From: Thermococcus sp. M39
GTDB lineage: Archaea > Methanobacteriota_B > Thermococci > Thermococcales > Thermococcaceae
NCBI RefSeq assembly: GCF_012027325.1
Contig: NZ_SNUG01000003.1
Location: 124,001 to 188,000, forward strand
Direction of reading: 5' to 3'
DNA length: 64,000 bases
How positions within the stretch are numbered: the stretch's first letter is position 1; every line of letters starts with the position of its first letter. The translations under genes were made by a program, and so were the position numbers. The notes beneath the pieces are model-generated. The model was not told the DNA's origin. It made no database searches and saw only the letters and a program-made list of their open reading frames with translations. This document shows, piece by piece, positions 1 through 8,375 of the stretch.

Positions 1-62
1 GAGAAAAGCTCATCCTTTGAAACCCTAACATAATTTTCATCAACGTAACCTTTTTCGAACAT
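1..62 (-). CDS. Partial unknown protein, N-terminal 20 residues only
   Basis: An ATG at 62 reads leftwards off the window edge, beginning MFEKGYVDENYVRVSKDELF. A GGTG ribosome site lies directly upstream, which supports a true start. I do not recognise the family from so short a piece. It diverges from the ABC permease gene across an 85-base gap. Confidence 0.55.
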   Translation of the reverse strand, partial: MFEKGYVDENYVRVSKDELF

Positions 63-114
63 AACACCACCGAAAAATTTTGGGCTTTGTAGGTTAAACG
101 CTTTGTGCTAATCA

Positions 115-130
115 AAGTTTATAAAAGAGC
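115..130 (+). promoter_or_regulatory. TATA box for leaderless transcription of the ABC operon
   Basis: An AT-rich TTTATAAAAG element lies about 25 bases before the ATG at 148, and no ribosome site is visible. This is the spacing expected when transcription starts at or next to the start codon. Confidence 0.5.
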
Positions 131-147
131 AAAACCAATTTTTGAGC

Positions 148-1770
148 ATGAGAACAAAGCTCATCCTGATAATCCCGATAACATTCCTAATCCTCTTTTT
201 CTACCTCCCCCTCATCAGCATAATCCATGAAGGGCTCTGGGACAATGGATTCACACTCAAATACCTCAAAGCTGTTCTCTCAAACAGCTATCACCGAAGA
301 ATAATCCTTTTTACCATTGAACAAGCTTTAGCCTCAACTTTGCTCACTTTAGCTTTGGGTCTGCCTGGAGCTTACATCTTTGCAAAATATGACTTTCCAG
401 GAAAGAGTTTTGTAAAGGCAATTCTCACTGTTCCCTTCGTGATGCCAAGCATAATGGTCGCTCTTGGTTTTATCCTACTCTTTGGAAAGCAGGGCTTCTT
501 TACACAGCTCATTGGAAGGGATTTGGAAATCCTCTACTCTTGGAAAGCCATTTTAATAGCTCATGCCTTCTACAACTTTCCCGTCGTAGTCCGAATGGTC
601 TCCTCCCTTTGGCAACGCATAAATCCCCATTATGAAGAAGTCGCAATGAGCCTTGGAGCTAAGAGATTCACGCTTTTTAGAAAAGTTACTTTGCCAATGC
701 TTTTGCCCGGAATCTTCGCATCCTCAATGCTTACCTTTATCTTCTGCTTCCTGAGTTTCTCTATTCCACTGATTTTAGGAGGTTACAAGTACGCCACAAT
801 TGAAGTCGACATCTTTACCTCAATCATGACTCTGCTGGATTTCAAAGTCGGCTCTGCCTTGGCTATAATTCAAATCACCCTAAGCTTTGCATTCATGTAC
901 ATCTACATTAAAAGCCTCGACATGTATGCGAAAGCTGAGGAGCAGCGAATTTTTAGAAAACCTCAAAAGCTGACGTTAAGAGAACTGGCGAGCTTAAAAG
1001 GTTTATTAATTGGAATTTACTCCCTGGTTGTATTCATCTTCATAATCTCACCCCTCCTAGCAGTCCTTTATGACTCCCTAATTTTCCAAGGCAAATTCAG
1101 CCTTGAGTGGTATAGGAGAGTATTCAGTGCAAAATACAACCCAATCTTTGGAGCTAACACTCTAATTGCAATCAAAAACTCGCTCCTTTTCGGGTTTTCA
1201 GCTGTTTTGCTCTCGACAACAATCGCTTTAATCATAGCCTATGCCTTACATAGATGGCAGTTTAAAGGCAAAAATGTCTTTGAGGCTCTGGTAATGCTAC
1301 CCCTCGGCTCTTCGGCCATAACTCTTGGTTTGGGTTACATAAGAACCTTCCACAAGCCCCCGCTTGAGCTTCTTGGCACTTGGTACATCATTGTTTTTGC
1401 CCACACAATCATAGCTTATCCTTTCGTTTTAAGAGCAATCTCGGCCGTGCTGAAAAAGATAAAGCCAAATCTAAAAGAAGCAGCATTGAGCTTAGGAGCA
1501 AAAGAGTGGCAAGCTTTTCTTAAAGTTGAGTTGCCTTTGGCTTTGGGAGGAATTATTGTCGGTGCAATTTTTGCTTTTGCAATCAGCATAGCGGAGCTGG
1601 GAGCAACATACATGCTTTATCAACCTGAATACACGACAATAACTATAGCAGTCTATAGATTCTTGAGTGCAAGACAGTGGGGAAGTGCATCTGCTCTATC
1701 TGTCATTTTGATGATTGTCTCAGCAGTGAGCTTTATGATAATTGAGAGGATTGGTGAGGAGATATGGTGA
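148..1770 (+). CDS. ABC transporter permease, fused two-domain (ThiP/FbpB type)
   Basis: A 540-residue inner-membrane permease for a binding-protein-dependent importer. It carries two binding-protein-dependent transport domains in tandem, each with about six membrane helices and its own EAA loop (EEVAMSLGAKRFTLFRKVTLP near residue 170, then EAALSLGAKEWQAFLKVELP near residue 450). This duplicated form is known for iron(III), thiamine and phosphonate importers. The ATG at 148 is preferred over a TTG at 142 because of TATA spacing. It overlaps the ATPase gene by 7 bases. No solute-binding gene is in the window, so the substrate is unknown. Confidence 0.88.
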   Translation: MRTKLILIIPITFLILFFYLPLISIIHEGLWDNGFTLKYLKAVLSNSYHRRIILFTIEQALASTLLTLALGLPGAYIFAKYDFPGKSFVKAILTVPFVMPSIMVALGFILLFGKQGFFTQLIGRDLEILYSWKAILIAHAFYNFPVVVRMVSSLWQRINPHYEEVAMSLGAKRFTLFRKVTLPMLLPGIFASSMLTFIFCFLSFSIPLILGGYKYATIEVDIFTSIMTLLDFKVGSALAIIQITLSFAFMYIYIKSLDMYAKAEEQRIFRKPQKLTLRELASLKGLLIGIYSLVVFIFIISPLLAVLYDSLIFQGKFSLEWYRRVFSAKYNPIFGANTLIAIKNSLLFGFSAVLLSTTIALIIAYALHRWQFKGKNVFEALVMLPLGSSAITLGLGYIRTFHKPPLELLGTWYIIVFAHTIIAYPFVLRAISAVLKKIKPNLKEAALSLGAKEWQAFLKVELPLALGGIIVGAIFAFAISIAELGATYMLYQPEYTTITIAVYRFLSARQWGSASALSVILMIVSAVSFMIIERIGEEIW

Positions 1771-2765
1771 GCGTTGAGCTTAGAGAAATCCTCAAGATAC
1801 TTGGAGATTTCAGGCTTGAAATAAAAGGCTTAAAAGCTAAGGAAGGAGAATTTCTGACGCTTCTCGGTCCTTCTGGATGTGGAAAGACAACGACTCTTAG
1901 AATAATAGCCGGTTTTGAAAAGCCAGACAGAGGCGAAGTTCTATTTAACAGCAAAGTCATGAATGAAATTCCACCATATGAGAGGAATATCGGGATAGTT
2001 TTCCAAGACTATGCACTCTTCCCACACATGACTGTTTTTAAGAACATTGCTTTTGGTTTAGAGCTCAGAAAGCTCCCAAGAGAAGAGATAGAGAAAAAAG
2101 TCCGCTGGGCCCTAAAGTTGGTCGGCTTGGAAGGATTTGAGAACCGCTATCCAGAGCAACTCAGCGGAGGACAACAGCAGAGAGTCGCACTTGCGAGAGC
2201 TTTGGTAATTGAGCCAGAAGTTCTGCTTTTAGATGAACCATTGAGCAATCTCGATGCAAAGATTAGGGAGCGCTTAAGAGGGGAAATAAAGCGCATTCAA
2301 AAGGAGCTGAGCATAACAACGATTTACGTTACTCATGATCAAGAAGAAGCGATGGCAATAAGCGACAGAATCGCAGTGATGAACGATGGAAGAATTGAAC
2401 AAGTGGGAAAGCCACTGGAACTCTATTATAATCCAAAAACAGAGTTCGTTGCAAAGTTTTTAGGATTGTCAAATATTCTTGAGCTTGAAGCTGAAAACGG
2501 AAAAGCTTGTCTCGGAAAGCTGTGCTTCAATGTTGGCAGAGAAGGAAAAGTAAGGGTATTCTTCAGACCTGAGAGTGTTTACATAACTGAAGGAGATTTC
2601 GCTGAAATTGTTAACTATGAACTATTGCCCGGAAGGATAAGATTGAGGCTTTCCATTGAAGGAAAAGAGATAATAGCTGAGCGCTTTTTAGATGAGCTAC
2701 CCTTTAGAGTTGAAAATATTCCAAAAAGAGTTGGTGTGCAAGTAAAATCATTTGCTCTCCTCTGA
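1764..2765 (+). CDS. ABC transporter ATP-binding protein (FbpC/ThiQ/PotA group)
   Basis: A 333-residue ATPase that powers the permease encoded just upstream. Walker A (GPSGCGKTT) is near residue 34, the signature LSGGQQQR near residue 133, and Walker B (VLLLDEP) follows, with a D-loop and the switch histidine in THDQEEA. The last 100 residues form a short TOBE-like regulatory domain. The ATG overlaps the end of the permease gene and has GGTGAGGAG before it. The family does not fix the substrate: iron, thiamine, polyamine and phosphonate importers all use similar ATPases. Confidence 0.92.
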   Translation: MVSVELREILKILGDFRLEIKGLKAKEGEFLTLLGPSGCGKTTTLRIIAGFEKPDRGEVLFNSKVMNEIPPYERNIGIVFQDYALFPHMTVFKNIAFGLELRKLPREEIEKKVRWALKLVGLEGFENRYPEQLSGGQQQRVALARALVIEPEVLLLDEPLSNLDAKIRERLRGEIKRIQKELSITTIYVTHDQEEAMAISDRIAVMNDGRIEQVGKPLELYYNPKTEFVAKFLGLSNILELEAENGKACLGKLCFNVGREGKVRVFFRPESVYITEGDFAEIVNYELLPGRIRLRLSIEGKEIIAERFLDELPFRVENIPKRVGVQVKSFALL

Positions 2766-2842
2766 TTCCCGTACTCAATATCTTTCTATCACTGCTCTAT
2801 CATTTACACATTATTCCTCTGCTTCATTGTTTGACATTTTTT

Positions 2843-2879
2843 TGTTGAAAAACTTTAAATATTTTGCCGATTTTCAACA
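2843..2879 (+). promoter_or_regulatory. Promoter inside a perfect 9-bp inverted repeat, before the purine permease
   Basis: TGTTGAAAA (2843-2851) and TTTTCAACA (2871-2879) are exact inverted repeats. They flank the TATA-like element ACTTTAAATATTT. The symmetry around a core promoter suggests an operator that blocks TBP/TFB binding, possibly responsive to purines. The regulator is unknown. Confidence 0.5.
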
Positions 2880-2913
2880 AATTGATGCAAATTAATAGCT
2901 CAAGGTGATTTGG

Positions 2914-4278
2914 ATGGACGCTGTTAGAGATGTAGAGATTGGAGTGAAGAGGAACAAAAACTGGTTTGAAGAGTACTTTGATTTCGCTCACCACAACACT
3001 GACCTCAGAACAGAGATTTTAGCTGGAATAACAACCTTCATGACCATGGCCTACATCCTCTTCGTTAACCCAGCGATCTTAAGCGATGCTATTGGTAAAG
3101 ACGCAATTCCTTCATTAGTCACAGCAACAGCCCTTTCAGCTGGTCTAGCAACTATCCTCATGGGTCTATACGCAAAGAAGCCATTTGCATTAGCTCCGGG
3201 AATGGGACTCAATGCTTACTTTACATATGGTGTCGTAAAAGGAATGGGTTACTCATGGCAAGTGGCTTTGGCTGCCGTTTTTGTGGAGGGTTTAATATTC
3301 ATTGCACTAACCCTTACAAAAGTGAGAAGCGCTATTATACACGCAATTCCACTCTCACAGAAATACGCAATTGGTGCTGGAATTGGTCTGTTCCTAACAA
3401 TCATCGGAATGCAAGAGGCTGGTTTTGTTGTTGATAGTCCCGCTACATTGATAACTTTCGGCGCTCAGAACGTTGCAAAGCCAGAGTTCTGGTTAGCTTT
3501 GTTCGGCCTCTTTTTGGCAGCAGTCCTCATCTCAAGAGGCATCAAAGGGGCTTTGCTAATCTCAATCCTTACAACAACAGTAATTGGAATTGCTCTCGGA
3601 ATCACACCGGCTCCTGATAAGTTATTTGCAATGCCAACACTCAGCCACACATTCCTCCAAATGGATTTGAAAGGTCTCTTAAGTGTTGGAGCTATTGGTG
3701 TTGTCTTTGCATTCTTCATGGTGGACTTCTTCGATACATTGGGCACAATTACTGGATTAAGTGCGAAAGCTGGCTTCCTGACAAAGGATGGAAAAGTCCC
3801 AGATGCTGAGAAGGTTTTGCTAACAGATGCAATAGGAACAACAGTTGGTGCTGTCTTGGGAACATCAACAGTCACAACATACATTGAAAGTGCAGCGGGT
3901 ATAGAAGAGGGCGGAAGAACAGGAATGACAGCTCTAGTCACTGGAGCACTGTTCTTAGTTGTGGGTCTCTTCATTTCACCAATAGCAAGTGTTATTCCAG
4001 CCTACGCAACAGCGCCTGCTTTAATTATAGTCGGCTACTACATGCTGAGCGCCATTAAAGGAGTTGACTTCAGCGACCCAACAGAAGCGATTCCAGCATT
4101 CCTGGTTCTCGTTACAATCCCATTCACATACTCAATAGCAGATGGAATAGGCATGGGTTTCATAAGCTATGCAATCATAAAAACATTAAGCGGAAGATAC
4201 AAAGAAGTGCACCCACTACTATACATCTTAGCTGGTGTGTTTGTCCTTTACTTCCTCTATCTTGGAGGTGTCCTTTGA
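2914..4278 (+). CDS. NCS2-family purine/xanthine/uracil permease (AzgA-like)
   Basis: A 454-residue membrane transporter with about 12-14 helices. It imports nucleobases such as adenine, guanine, hypoxanthine or uracil by cation symport. The AzgA-like features are the N-terminal GITTFMTMAYI segment, the GMGLNAYFTY segment near residue 100, and MVDFFDTLGT plus GTSTVTTYIESAAG in the substrate-binding helices. The ATG at 2914 follows GGTG at 2904-2907; a GTG at 2905 lies inside that ribosome site and is unlikely. The gene ends inside the convergent DtxR-type gene, a 51-base overlap. AzgA-like proteins usually prefer purines, but this is inferred from family only. Confidence 0.9.
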   Translation: MDAVRDVEIGVKRNKNWFEEYFDFAHHNTDLRTEILAGITTFMTMAYILFVNPAILSDAIGKDAIPSLVTATALSAGLATILMGLYAKKPFALAPGMGLNAYFTYGVVKGMGYSWQVALAAVFVEGLIFIALTLTKVRSAIIHAIPLSQKYAIGAGIGLFLTIIGMQEAGFVVDSPATLITFGAQNVAKPEFWLALFGLFLAAVLISRGIKGALLISILTTTVIGIALGITPAPDKLFAMPTLSHTFLQMDLKGLLSVGAIGVVFAFFMVDFFDTLGTITGLSAKAGFLTKDGKVPDAEKVLLTDAIGTTVGAVLGTSTVTTYIESAAGIEEGGRTGMTALVTGALFLVVGLFISPIASVIPAYATAPALIIVGYYMLSAIKGVDFSDPTEAIPAFLVLVTIPFTYSIADGIGMGFISYAIIKTLSGRYKEVHPLLYILAGVFVLYFLYLGGVL

Positions 4279-4707
4279 TTTTTCTTCCTTTTCTATATGC
4301 TCCTTTATGAACTGCTTGATTACATAAGGACACTGCTCTTGAATGTACTTTGCAAATTCTCTGATTCTCTCTGCTGTAATCTCGTGGACATAGTGCTCGA
4401 ATTGACAGGCATCCTCTTCAGCTATCTCTGGAGGAATGCCGAGGATGTTTATAAAAAACTCTGTCAGCAGCAAATGCTTAGAATAAGTCTTTTCTGCAAT
4501 TTCTCTTCCTTTTTCAGTTAGCAAAATTCTATCATACTTCTCATACTCCACCAAGCCTTTCTCACTGAGCTTTTTAAGAGCATCAACGACACTTGGAGGC
4601 CTTACCCTAAGCTTTTTGGCAATATCCTTAACCCTAATTACACCCTTTTTCTTATAAAGCAGATACATTGCCTCGAGATATTCCTCCTCCCTTTTGCTAA
4701 TCTCCAC
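4228..4707 (-). CDS. DtxR/MntR-family metal-dependent transcription regulator
   Basis: A 159-residue regulator. An N-terminal winged helix-turn-helix (residues 1-65, with VKDIAKKLRVRPPSVVDALK as the recognition region) is followed by the DtxR dimerisation and metal-binding domain (EEDACQFEHYVHEI, with the Cys/Glu/His ligands typical of MntR/IdeR-like proteins). There is no C-terminal SH3-like domain, as in MntR. The chosen start is the GTG at 4707, because GGTGAG at 4713-4718 sits just upstream; a GTG at 4716 overlaps that site. It probably represses metal uptake genes in the presence of iron or manganese. Confidence 0.88.
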   Translation of the reverse strand: MEISKREEEYLEAMYLLYKKKGVIRVKDIAKKLRVRPPSVVDALKKLSEKGLVEYEKYDRILLTEKGREIAEKTYSKHLLLTEFFINILGIPPEIAEEDACQFEHYVHEITAERIREFAKYIQEQCPYVIKQFIKEHIEKEEKSKDTSKIEEVKDKHTS

Positions 4708-4712
4708 TGAAC

Positions 4713-4748
4713 TCACCTAAATTAGATTTACCTAAAGAATTTAAGTGC
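4713..4748. promoter_or_regulatory. Divergent promoter with repeated ACCTAA elements, candidate DtxR-type operator
   Basis: ACCTAA occurs twice in direct orientation (4715-4720 and 4730-4735). The first overlaps a perfect CTAA-A-TTAG palindrome (4717-4725). The elements lie between the regulator gene and the zinc-ribbon gene, with TATA-like AATTTAAG beside them. Such motifs resemble short AGGTNA-type sites bound by DtxR family members. Autoregulation is an inference. Confidence 0.4.
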
Positions 4749-4804
4749 TTTTTGGTAACGCAGAGATTAAAAACTCCAAAGCAAAACTCCAAATGGTGGT
4801 GTGT

Positions 4805-5395
4805 ATGAAAGTTTATGAACCGCTGATGCTGGCAATGCCGTTAGCAAAATGGATGGGCGAGTTTATAATTGAAAACAAAAAGCTCCCCACAGGAGATGAT
4901 GTGAGAAAGTTCTTGATAGAGAACAACCTTGAGGAGATTTGTTTAGATGAAGGATTAGTTCTCCACAGGGGAAAATTCGTTCTAACATTAACTTTCCCAG
5001 CAAAAGAACATATAATCGTTGACATAATCTCATCAAGCGGAGAGTTAAGCGATGCCCTTGAGATAATAGCTTACCATGACAGAAAACTTGAAGCTTATGT
5101 TATTGAAATCATTCCAGCAAATGAACTTGAATTTGAGGGTAATATCGGGCTTGAGCCAGTAATTATTGATGATAAGAGCTTTGAGCTAAAGAGCTATCCT
5201 GTTCTTGGGCATTTTGAGGAAGAAAAAGATGGAGTGTTTCTGATTATTGACAGCAGGACATATCAAAGATGGGAGGAGAGCGGAAAACTTGACATCTGCC
5301 CAATATGCGGTGCTGAGGGATTGGCATGGAGGAGAAATGAAGCTTACTGCGATTCTTGTGGATTTGGAATTAAAGTTAAGGAGGAGAAGCAATGA
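4805..5395 (+). CDS. Uncharacterised protein with C-terminal zinc ribbon
   Basis: A 196-residue soluble protein. Residues 1-165 have mixed alpha/beta composition with no motif I recognise. The C terminus has CPICGAEG and CDSCGFG, a four-cysteine zinc ribbon that could contact nucleic acid or protein. The ATG at 4805 follows GGTGGTGTGT. It overlaps the downstream aldolase gene by ATGA, so the two are translationally coupled and may act in one process. Function is unknown. Confidence 0.75.
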   Translation: MKVYEPLMLAMPLAKWMGEFIIENKKLPTGDDVRKFLIENNLEEICLDEGLVLHRGKFVLTLTFPAKEHIIVDIISSSGELSDALEIIAYHDRKLEAYVIEIIPANELEFEGNIGLEPVIIDDKSFELKSYPVLGHFEEEKDGVFLIIDSRTYQRWEESGKLDICPICGAEGLAWRRNEAYCDSCGFGIKVKEEKQ

Positions 5396-5961
5396 GCCAG
5401 CTCATAAAATCTATCCTCGTCAAGTATTCACGCTTAGCGCATGAAAGAGGGCTAACTGCAGCTTTTGGCGGAAATCTGAGCATCCTCTTTAATGGAAAAA
5501 TCTTCATAAAAGCTACTGGGGCTGTTATGGACACCATGACAGAGCAGCAAGTGGCAGTTATTGACTTGAATGGAAAGCAAATCTCAGCTGTTAAGCCTTC
5601 ATCAGAATGGAGGCTTCACTTGTTTATTTACCGCGAAAGAGAAGATATCAGGGCAATAGCTCATCTTCACCCCCCATACTCCATTGTTGCCTCAACCATT
5701 TTGAAGGGAGAACTACCGATAATAACCCCAGAAGCAGAAATCTACCTCAAGAAAATCCCAATTGCAGAGTTTAAGCCAGCAGGGAGTGAAGAACTCGCAA
5801 GGGAAGTTGCAAAATACATCAAAAAGTATGATGCCGTTTTAATGGAGAGACACGGAATTGTTACAGTGGGAAAAAGCCTAAGGGAAGCGTTCTACAAGGC
5901 GGAGCTCGTTGAAGAAAGTGCAAAGCTGTGGTATTTGACTAGAGGAGAGAGCAAAAGGTGA
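5392..5961 (+). CDS. Class II aldolase/adducin family protein
   Basis: A 189-residue member of the zinc-dependent class II aldolase family, which includes fuculose-1-phosphate and rhamnulose-1-phosphate aldolases, MtnB dehydratase and related enzymes. Visible features are the GGNLSI phosphate-binding turn (about residue 24), the catalytic-type Glu in PSSEWRLH, the zinc ligands HLHPPYS near residue 90, and the third histidine in MERHGIVTVG. The length is slightly shorter than the usual 200-220 residues. It follows the zinc-ribbon gene with a 4-base overlap. The true substrate cannot be read from the sequence. Confidence 0.85.
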   Translation: MSQLIKSILVKYSRLAHERGLTAAFGGNLSILFNGKIFIKATGAVMDTMTEQQVAVIDLNGKQISAVKPSSEWRLHLFIYREREDIRAIAHLHPPYSIVASTILKGELPIITPEAEIYLKKIPIAEFKPAGSEELAREVAKYIKKYDAVLMERHGIVTVGKSLREAFYKAELVEESAKLWYLTRGESKR

Positions 5962-5977
5962 GCGTAAAAAACAAAAT

Positions 5978-6238
5978 TCACTGAATCTGCTCTAGAGCAC
6001 CTAAAACTTCCCAAATTATGGTCCTTGTGTGGAGAGGCATGTTTGGATCTTCACTAATCTCCTCAAGAATTGCAATGGCATCGGCTGCCCTAACAGCGGG
6101 CTCTTTACTTCTATCCATCAAGTGCTCAATTGCCTCCTCAGCGGCCCTTCTAATATTTCTTGGAACGATTGTGTCCTGAACAACTTGTTCCTTAAGAACT
6201 TGTATAATCTGGTTTATTCTCTCCTCGACATCGCTCAT
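5978..6238 (-). CDS. UPF0147 family protein
   Basis: An 86-residue, all-helical acidic protein of the archaeal UPF0147 family. It has the conserved region around IVPRNIRRAAEEAIEHL and the ending TIIWEVLGALEQI. The ATG at 6238 is preferred, because GGGGGTG lies 6 bases upstream and overlaps the alternative GTG/ATG starts at 6247 and 6244. Function is unknown; the family is widespread in Euryarchaeota. Confidence 0.88.
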   Translation of the reverse strand: MSDVEERINQIIQVLKEQVVQDTIVPRNIRRAAEEAIEHLMDRSKEPAVRAADAIAILEEISEDPNMPLHTRTIIWEVLGALEQIQ

Positions 6239-6266
6239 TTGCATCACCCCCTTTTACTAAGAATTA

Positions 6267-6310
6267 GTAACTAAAATTTTCCAGTGGTATATTGCACTTT
6301 TGTAACTAAA
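6267..6310. repeat. Two direct copies of GTAACTAAAA in an intergenic gap
   Basis: GTAACTAAAA occurs at about 6267-6276 and again at about 6302-6311, in the gap upstream of the UPF0147 gene and after the end of the adenosyltransferase gene. The half-site resembles AGTTACAA elements seen near 30.85 kb. This may be a regulatory site; no regulator is known. Confidence 0.35.
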
Positions 6311-6326
6311 AAGTTTTCGGTTGGAA

Positions 6327-6860
6327 TCAATACTCAACACCCTTTCTAGCTGTAATTCCTTTTTGATAGGGGTGTTTTATTTCCCTCATCTCAGTCACAT
6401 AGTCTGCTAGCTCAAAGAGCTCTTCTGGACAGTAGCGACCCGTTAAAACAAGCTCAGTATTTGGAGCCTTGCTTTTTATCAACTCCTTGACTTCCTCAAC
6501 ATCAAGCATTCCAAAGCCAAGAGCAACGCATATTTCATCCAAAACCACCAAATCCCACTCACCGCTTTTAACAACCTCCCTAGCCCTTTCCAGAGCTCTC
6601 TTTACTGCCTGAATATCATCCTCCTCTGGTTTTCCATGAACAAACTTTGGCAGACCGTAGGATTCTATCACATAACCACACTTTTCAGCCATGAAGTACT
6701 CCCCATAAACCTTCGGAGCCTTCATGAATTGAATTATGATCACTTTACCACCATTACCAAGCATCCTCAAAGCCAAACCTAAAGCAGCAGTAGTTTTTCC
6801 CTTCCCATTACCCGTGTATACGTGAACCAAACCAAGCTTTTTCTTCCAGCTTTCACTCAT
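6327..6860 (-). CDS. cobA: Cob(I)alamin / cob(I)yrinate a,c-diamide adenosyltransferase (CobA/BtuR type)
   Basis: A 177-residue P-loop enzyme that transfers the adenosyl group of ATP to reduced corrinoid, making adenosylcobalamin or its precursor. The P-loop is HVYTGNGKGKTTAALG at residue 13, and the CobA family motifs VIIIQFMKAP and DLVVLDEICVAL follow. The ATG at 6860 has GGTGATTTAA before it. It stands alone here, with no corrinoid biosynthesis genes nearby, so it probably serves salvage of imported cobamides. Confidence 0.92.
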   Translation of the reverse strand: MSESWKKKLGLVHVYTGNGKGKTTAALGLALRMLGNGGKVIIIQFMKAPKVYGEYFMAEKCGYVIESYGLPKFVHGKPEEDDIQAVKRALERAREVVKSGEWDLVVLDEICVALGFGMLDVEEVKELIKSKAPNTELVLTGRYCPEELFELADYVTEMREIKHPYQKGITARKGVEY

Positions 6861-6954
6861 TTAAATCACCAAAAATAGTTCGCTTTGGAGTATTTATCCA
6901 TTTTTGTGAAAGAGTTTTTAATTCATCAATGCTTGATACAATTAGGTGTTTACA

Positions 6955-8040
6955 ATGAAAGCTCCAGACTTGGGAATTAAAATTGGATTTTACGAGCATG
7001 GAAAAAGAAACTCAATCGCTGATGTTAAAGGCATTAAAGTTGGCCATGTAACCCTAATTAAAGGAGAGGGAAAGCTCATCCCTGGAAAAGGCCCAGTTAG
7101 AACAGGAGTCACTGTTATTCTGCCACATGAGGGGAACATCTTCAAAGAAAAGCTCTTGGCGAATGTCTTTGTAATGAATGGCTATGCAAAGCCCGTAGGA
7201 TTAACTCAAATTAGAGAACTCGGCACAATTGAAACTCCCATAGCTTTGACAAATACTTTAAGCGTTTATACTGTTGCCGATGCTCTAACTGATTACATGC
7301 TTGAGCAGAATGAAGATATAGGGGTTACAACTGGTTCAGTTAATCCCGTCGTTTTAGAGTGCAACGATTCCTATTTGAACGACCTCAGAGGAAAGCATGT
7401 GAAAAAAGAGCACGTATTTGAGGCAATAAAAAATGCAAGCGAGGACTTTGAGGAAGGTTCAGTTGGAGCAGGAACAGGGATGAGCTCCTTTGAATTTAAG
7501 GGTGGAATAGGTTCTTCTTCAAGAGTCGTTGAGATCGAAGGCAAGAAATACACGGTAGGTGCTTTGGTTTTGAACAATTTTGGAAAGAGAGAAGATTTAA
7601 CAATTGCTGGAGTTCCTGTCGGCTGGGAGCTTAGAGATTACCCGGGAAGAGGGAAGCCGAGCAAAGGGAGCATCATAATGATCCTCGCAACAGATGCTCC
7701 GCTGACAGCGAGACAGCTCTACAGATTAGCCAAGAGAGCAGTGGTTGGTTTAGCAAGGACTGGAGGCTATGCCTATCATGGAAGCGGTGACATAGCCCTG
7801 GCATTTTCAACAGCTCAAAGGATAAAGCACTATCAAAGAGAGGAGTTTGAAATAAAAATGCTCCCTGATGCAAGGCTTAACAGATTATTCAAAGCTGCTG
7901 CTGAAGCAACGGAGGAAGCGATAATCAACTCTCTGCTCCAAGCAAAGACAATGACTGGAAGAGATAACCATATACGCTATGCCCTCCCCCATGATAAGCT
8001 AATTGAAATCATGAAAAAGTACGGGAGATTAGAAAAGTGA
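6955..8040 (+). CDS. P1-family (DmpA-like) aminopeptidase
   Basis: A 361-residue member of the DmpA/P1 N-terminal nucleophile family. These precursors cut themselves before a serine to give two subunits and act as aminopeptidases or amidases on small substrates. Visible motifs are the glycine-rich GAGTGMSSFEFKGGIGSSSR segment near residue 180 and the expected self-cleavage site GSIIMILATDAPL, where Ser239 would be the new N-terminal nucleophile. ATG 6955 follows GGTG at 6945-6948; the GTG at 6946 overlaps that site. The last bases overlap a small membrane ORF. Confidence 0.88.
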   Translation: MKAPDLGIKIGFYEHGKRNSIADVKGIKVGHVTLIKGEGKLIPGKGPVRTGVTVILPHEGNIFKEKLLANVFVMNGYAKPVGLTQIRELGTIETPIALTNTLSVYTVADALTDYMLEQNEDIGVTTGSVNPVVLECNDSYLNDLRGKHVKKEHVFEAIKNASEDFEEGSVGAGTGMSSFEFKGGIGSSSRVVEIEGKKYTVGALVLNNFGKREDLTIAGVPVGWELRDYPGRGKPSKGSIIMILATDAPLTARQLYRLAKRAVVGLARTGGYAYHGSGDIALAFSTAQRIKHYQREEFEIKMLPDARLNRLFKAAAEATEEAIINSLLQAKTMTGRDNHIRYALPHDKLIEIMKKYGRLEK

Positions 8041-8162
8041 ACTTCATACTCTACGCAATCTCTGCTGCAGTGCTTATAACAGTCCTCTATGCAATGGAGA
8101 AAAGAAAAGAGCTTTCAGAATTCACAAACAGAATTTTAAAGCTAGTGTTCAAGCTTGATTGA
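8037..8162 (+). CDS. Predicted 41-residue single-span membrane peptide
   Basis: A GTG start at 8037 overlaps the peptidase stop codon (GTGA), the usual sign of translational coupling. The peptide has one hydrophobic helix (FILYAISAAVLITVLYAM) and a basic tail (EKRKELSEF...KLVFKLD). No family is recognised. The coupling and clean amphipathic layout suggest it is real, but it could be a chance ORF. Confidence 0.5.
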   Translation: MNFILYAISAAVLITVLYAMEKRKELSEFTNRILKLVFKLD

Positions 8163-8375
8163 TTTCTACAAACCCTTATATACAAAGACATCCCATTATT
8201 TCATAGGGAGACTAATCGTAAAGGGAGACTACGTAAATTTAATTTCTTCTTATTTGGTATTCCTTGAAATGAGATTAAGATTAAATATAAACATTGGCAG
8301 AGATTACATCAAGTGCTTCAATTTTGAAACTAGCGATATTGATTGATGCTGTCTCTGCTTCTGAAGGTGAGAAAA
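8163..8375. other. AT-rich intergenic stretch with a promoter-like TATA
   Basis: Apart from a TATA-like CTTATATAC near 8174-8182, there is no convincing gene here. An ATG-less 63-codon reading frame from 8155 has no ribosome site and an atypical composition. It may be residue of the decay that affected the following pseudogene. Confidence 0.4.

Noticed and set aside
3465-3974. 169-codon ORF antisense to the purine permease
   Set aside because: It mirrors the codon use of the well-supported permease and has no independent start signals.
8155-8346. 63-codon ORF on the plus strand
   Set aside because: It starts with TTG without a ribosome site, lies between a coupled peptide and a pseudogene, and has no family resemblance.
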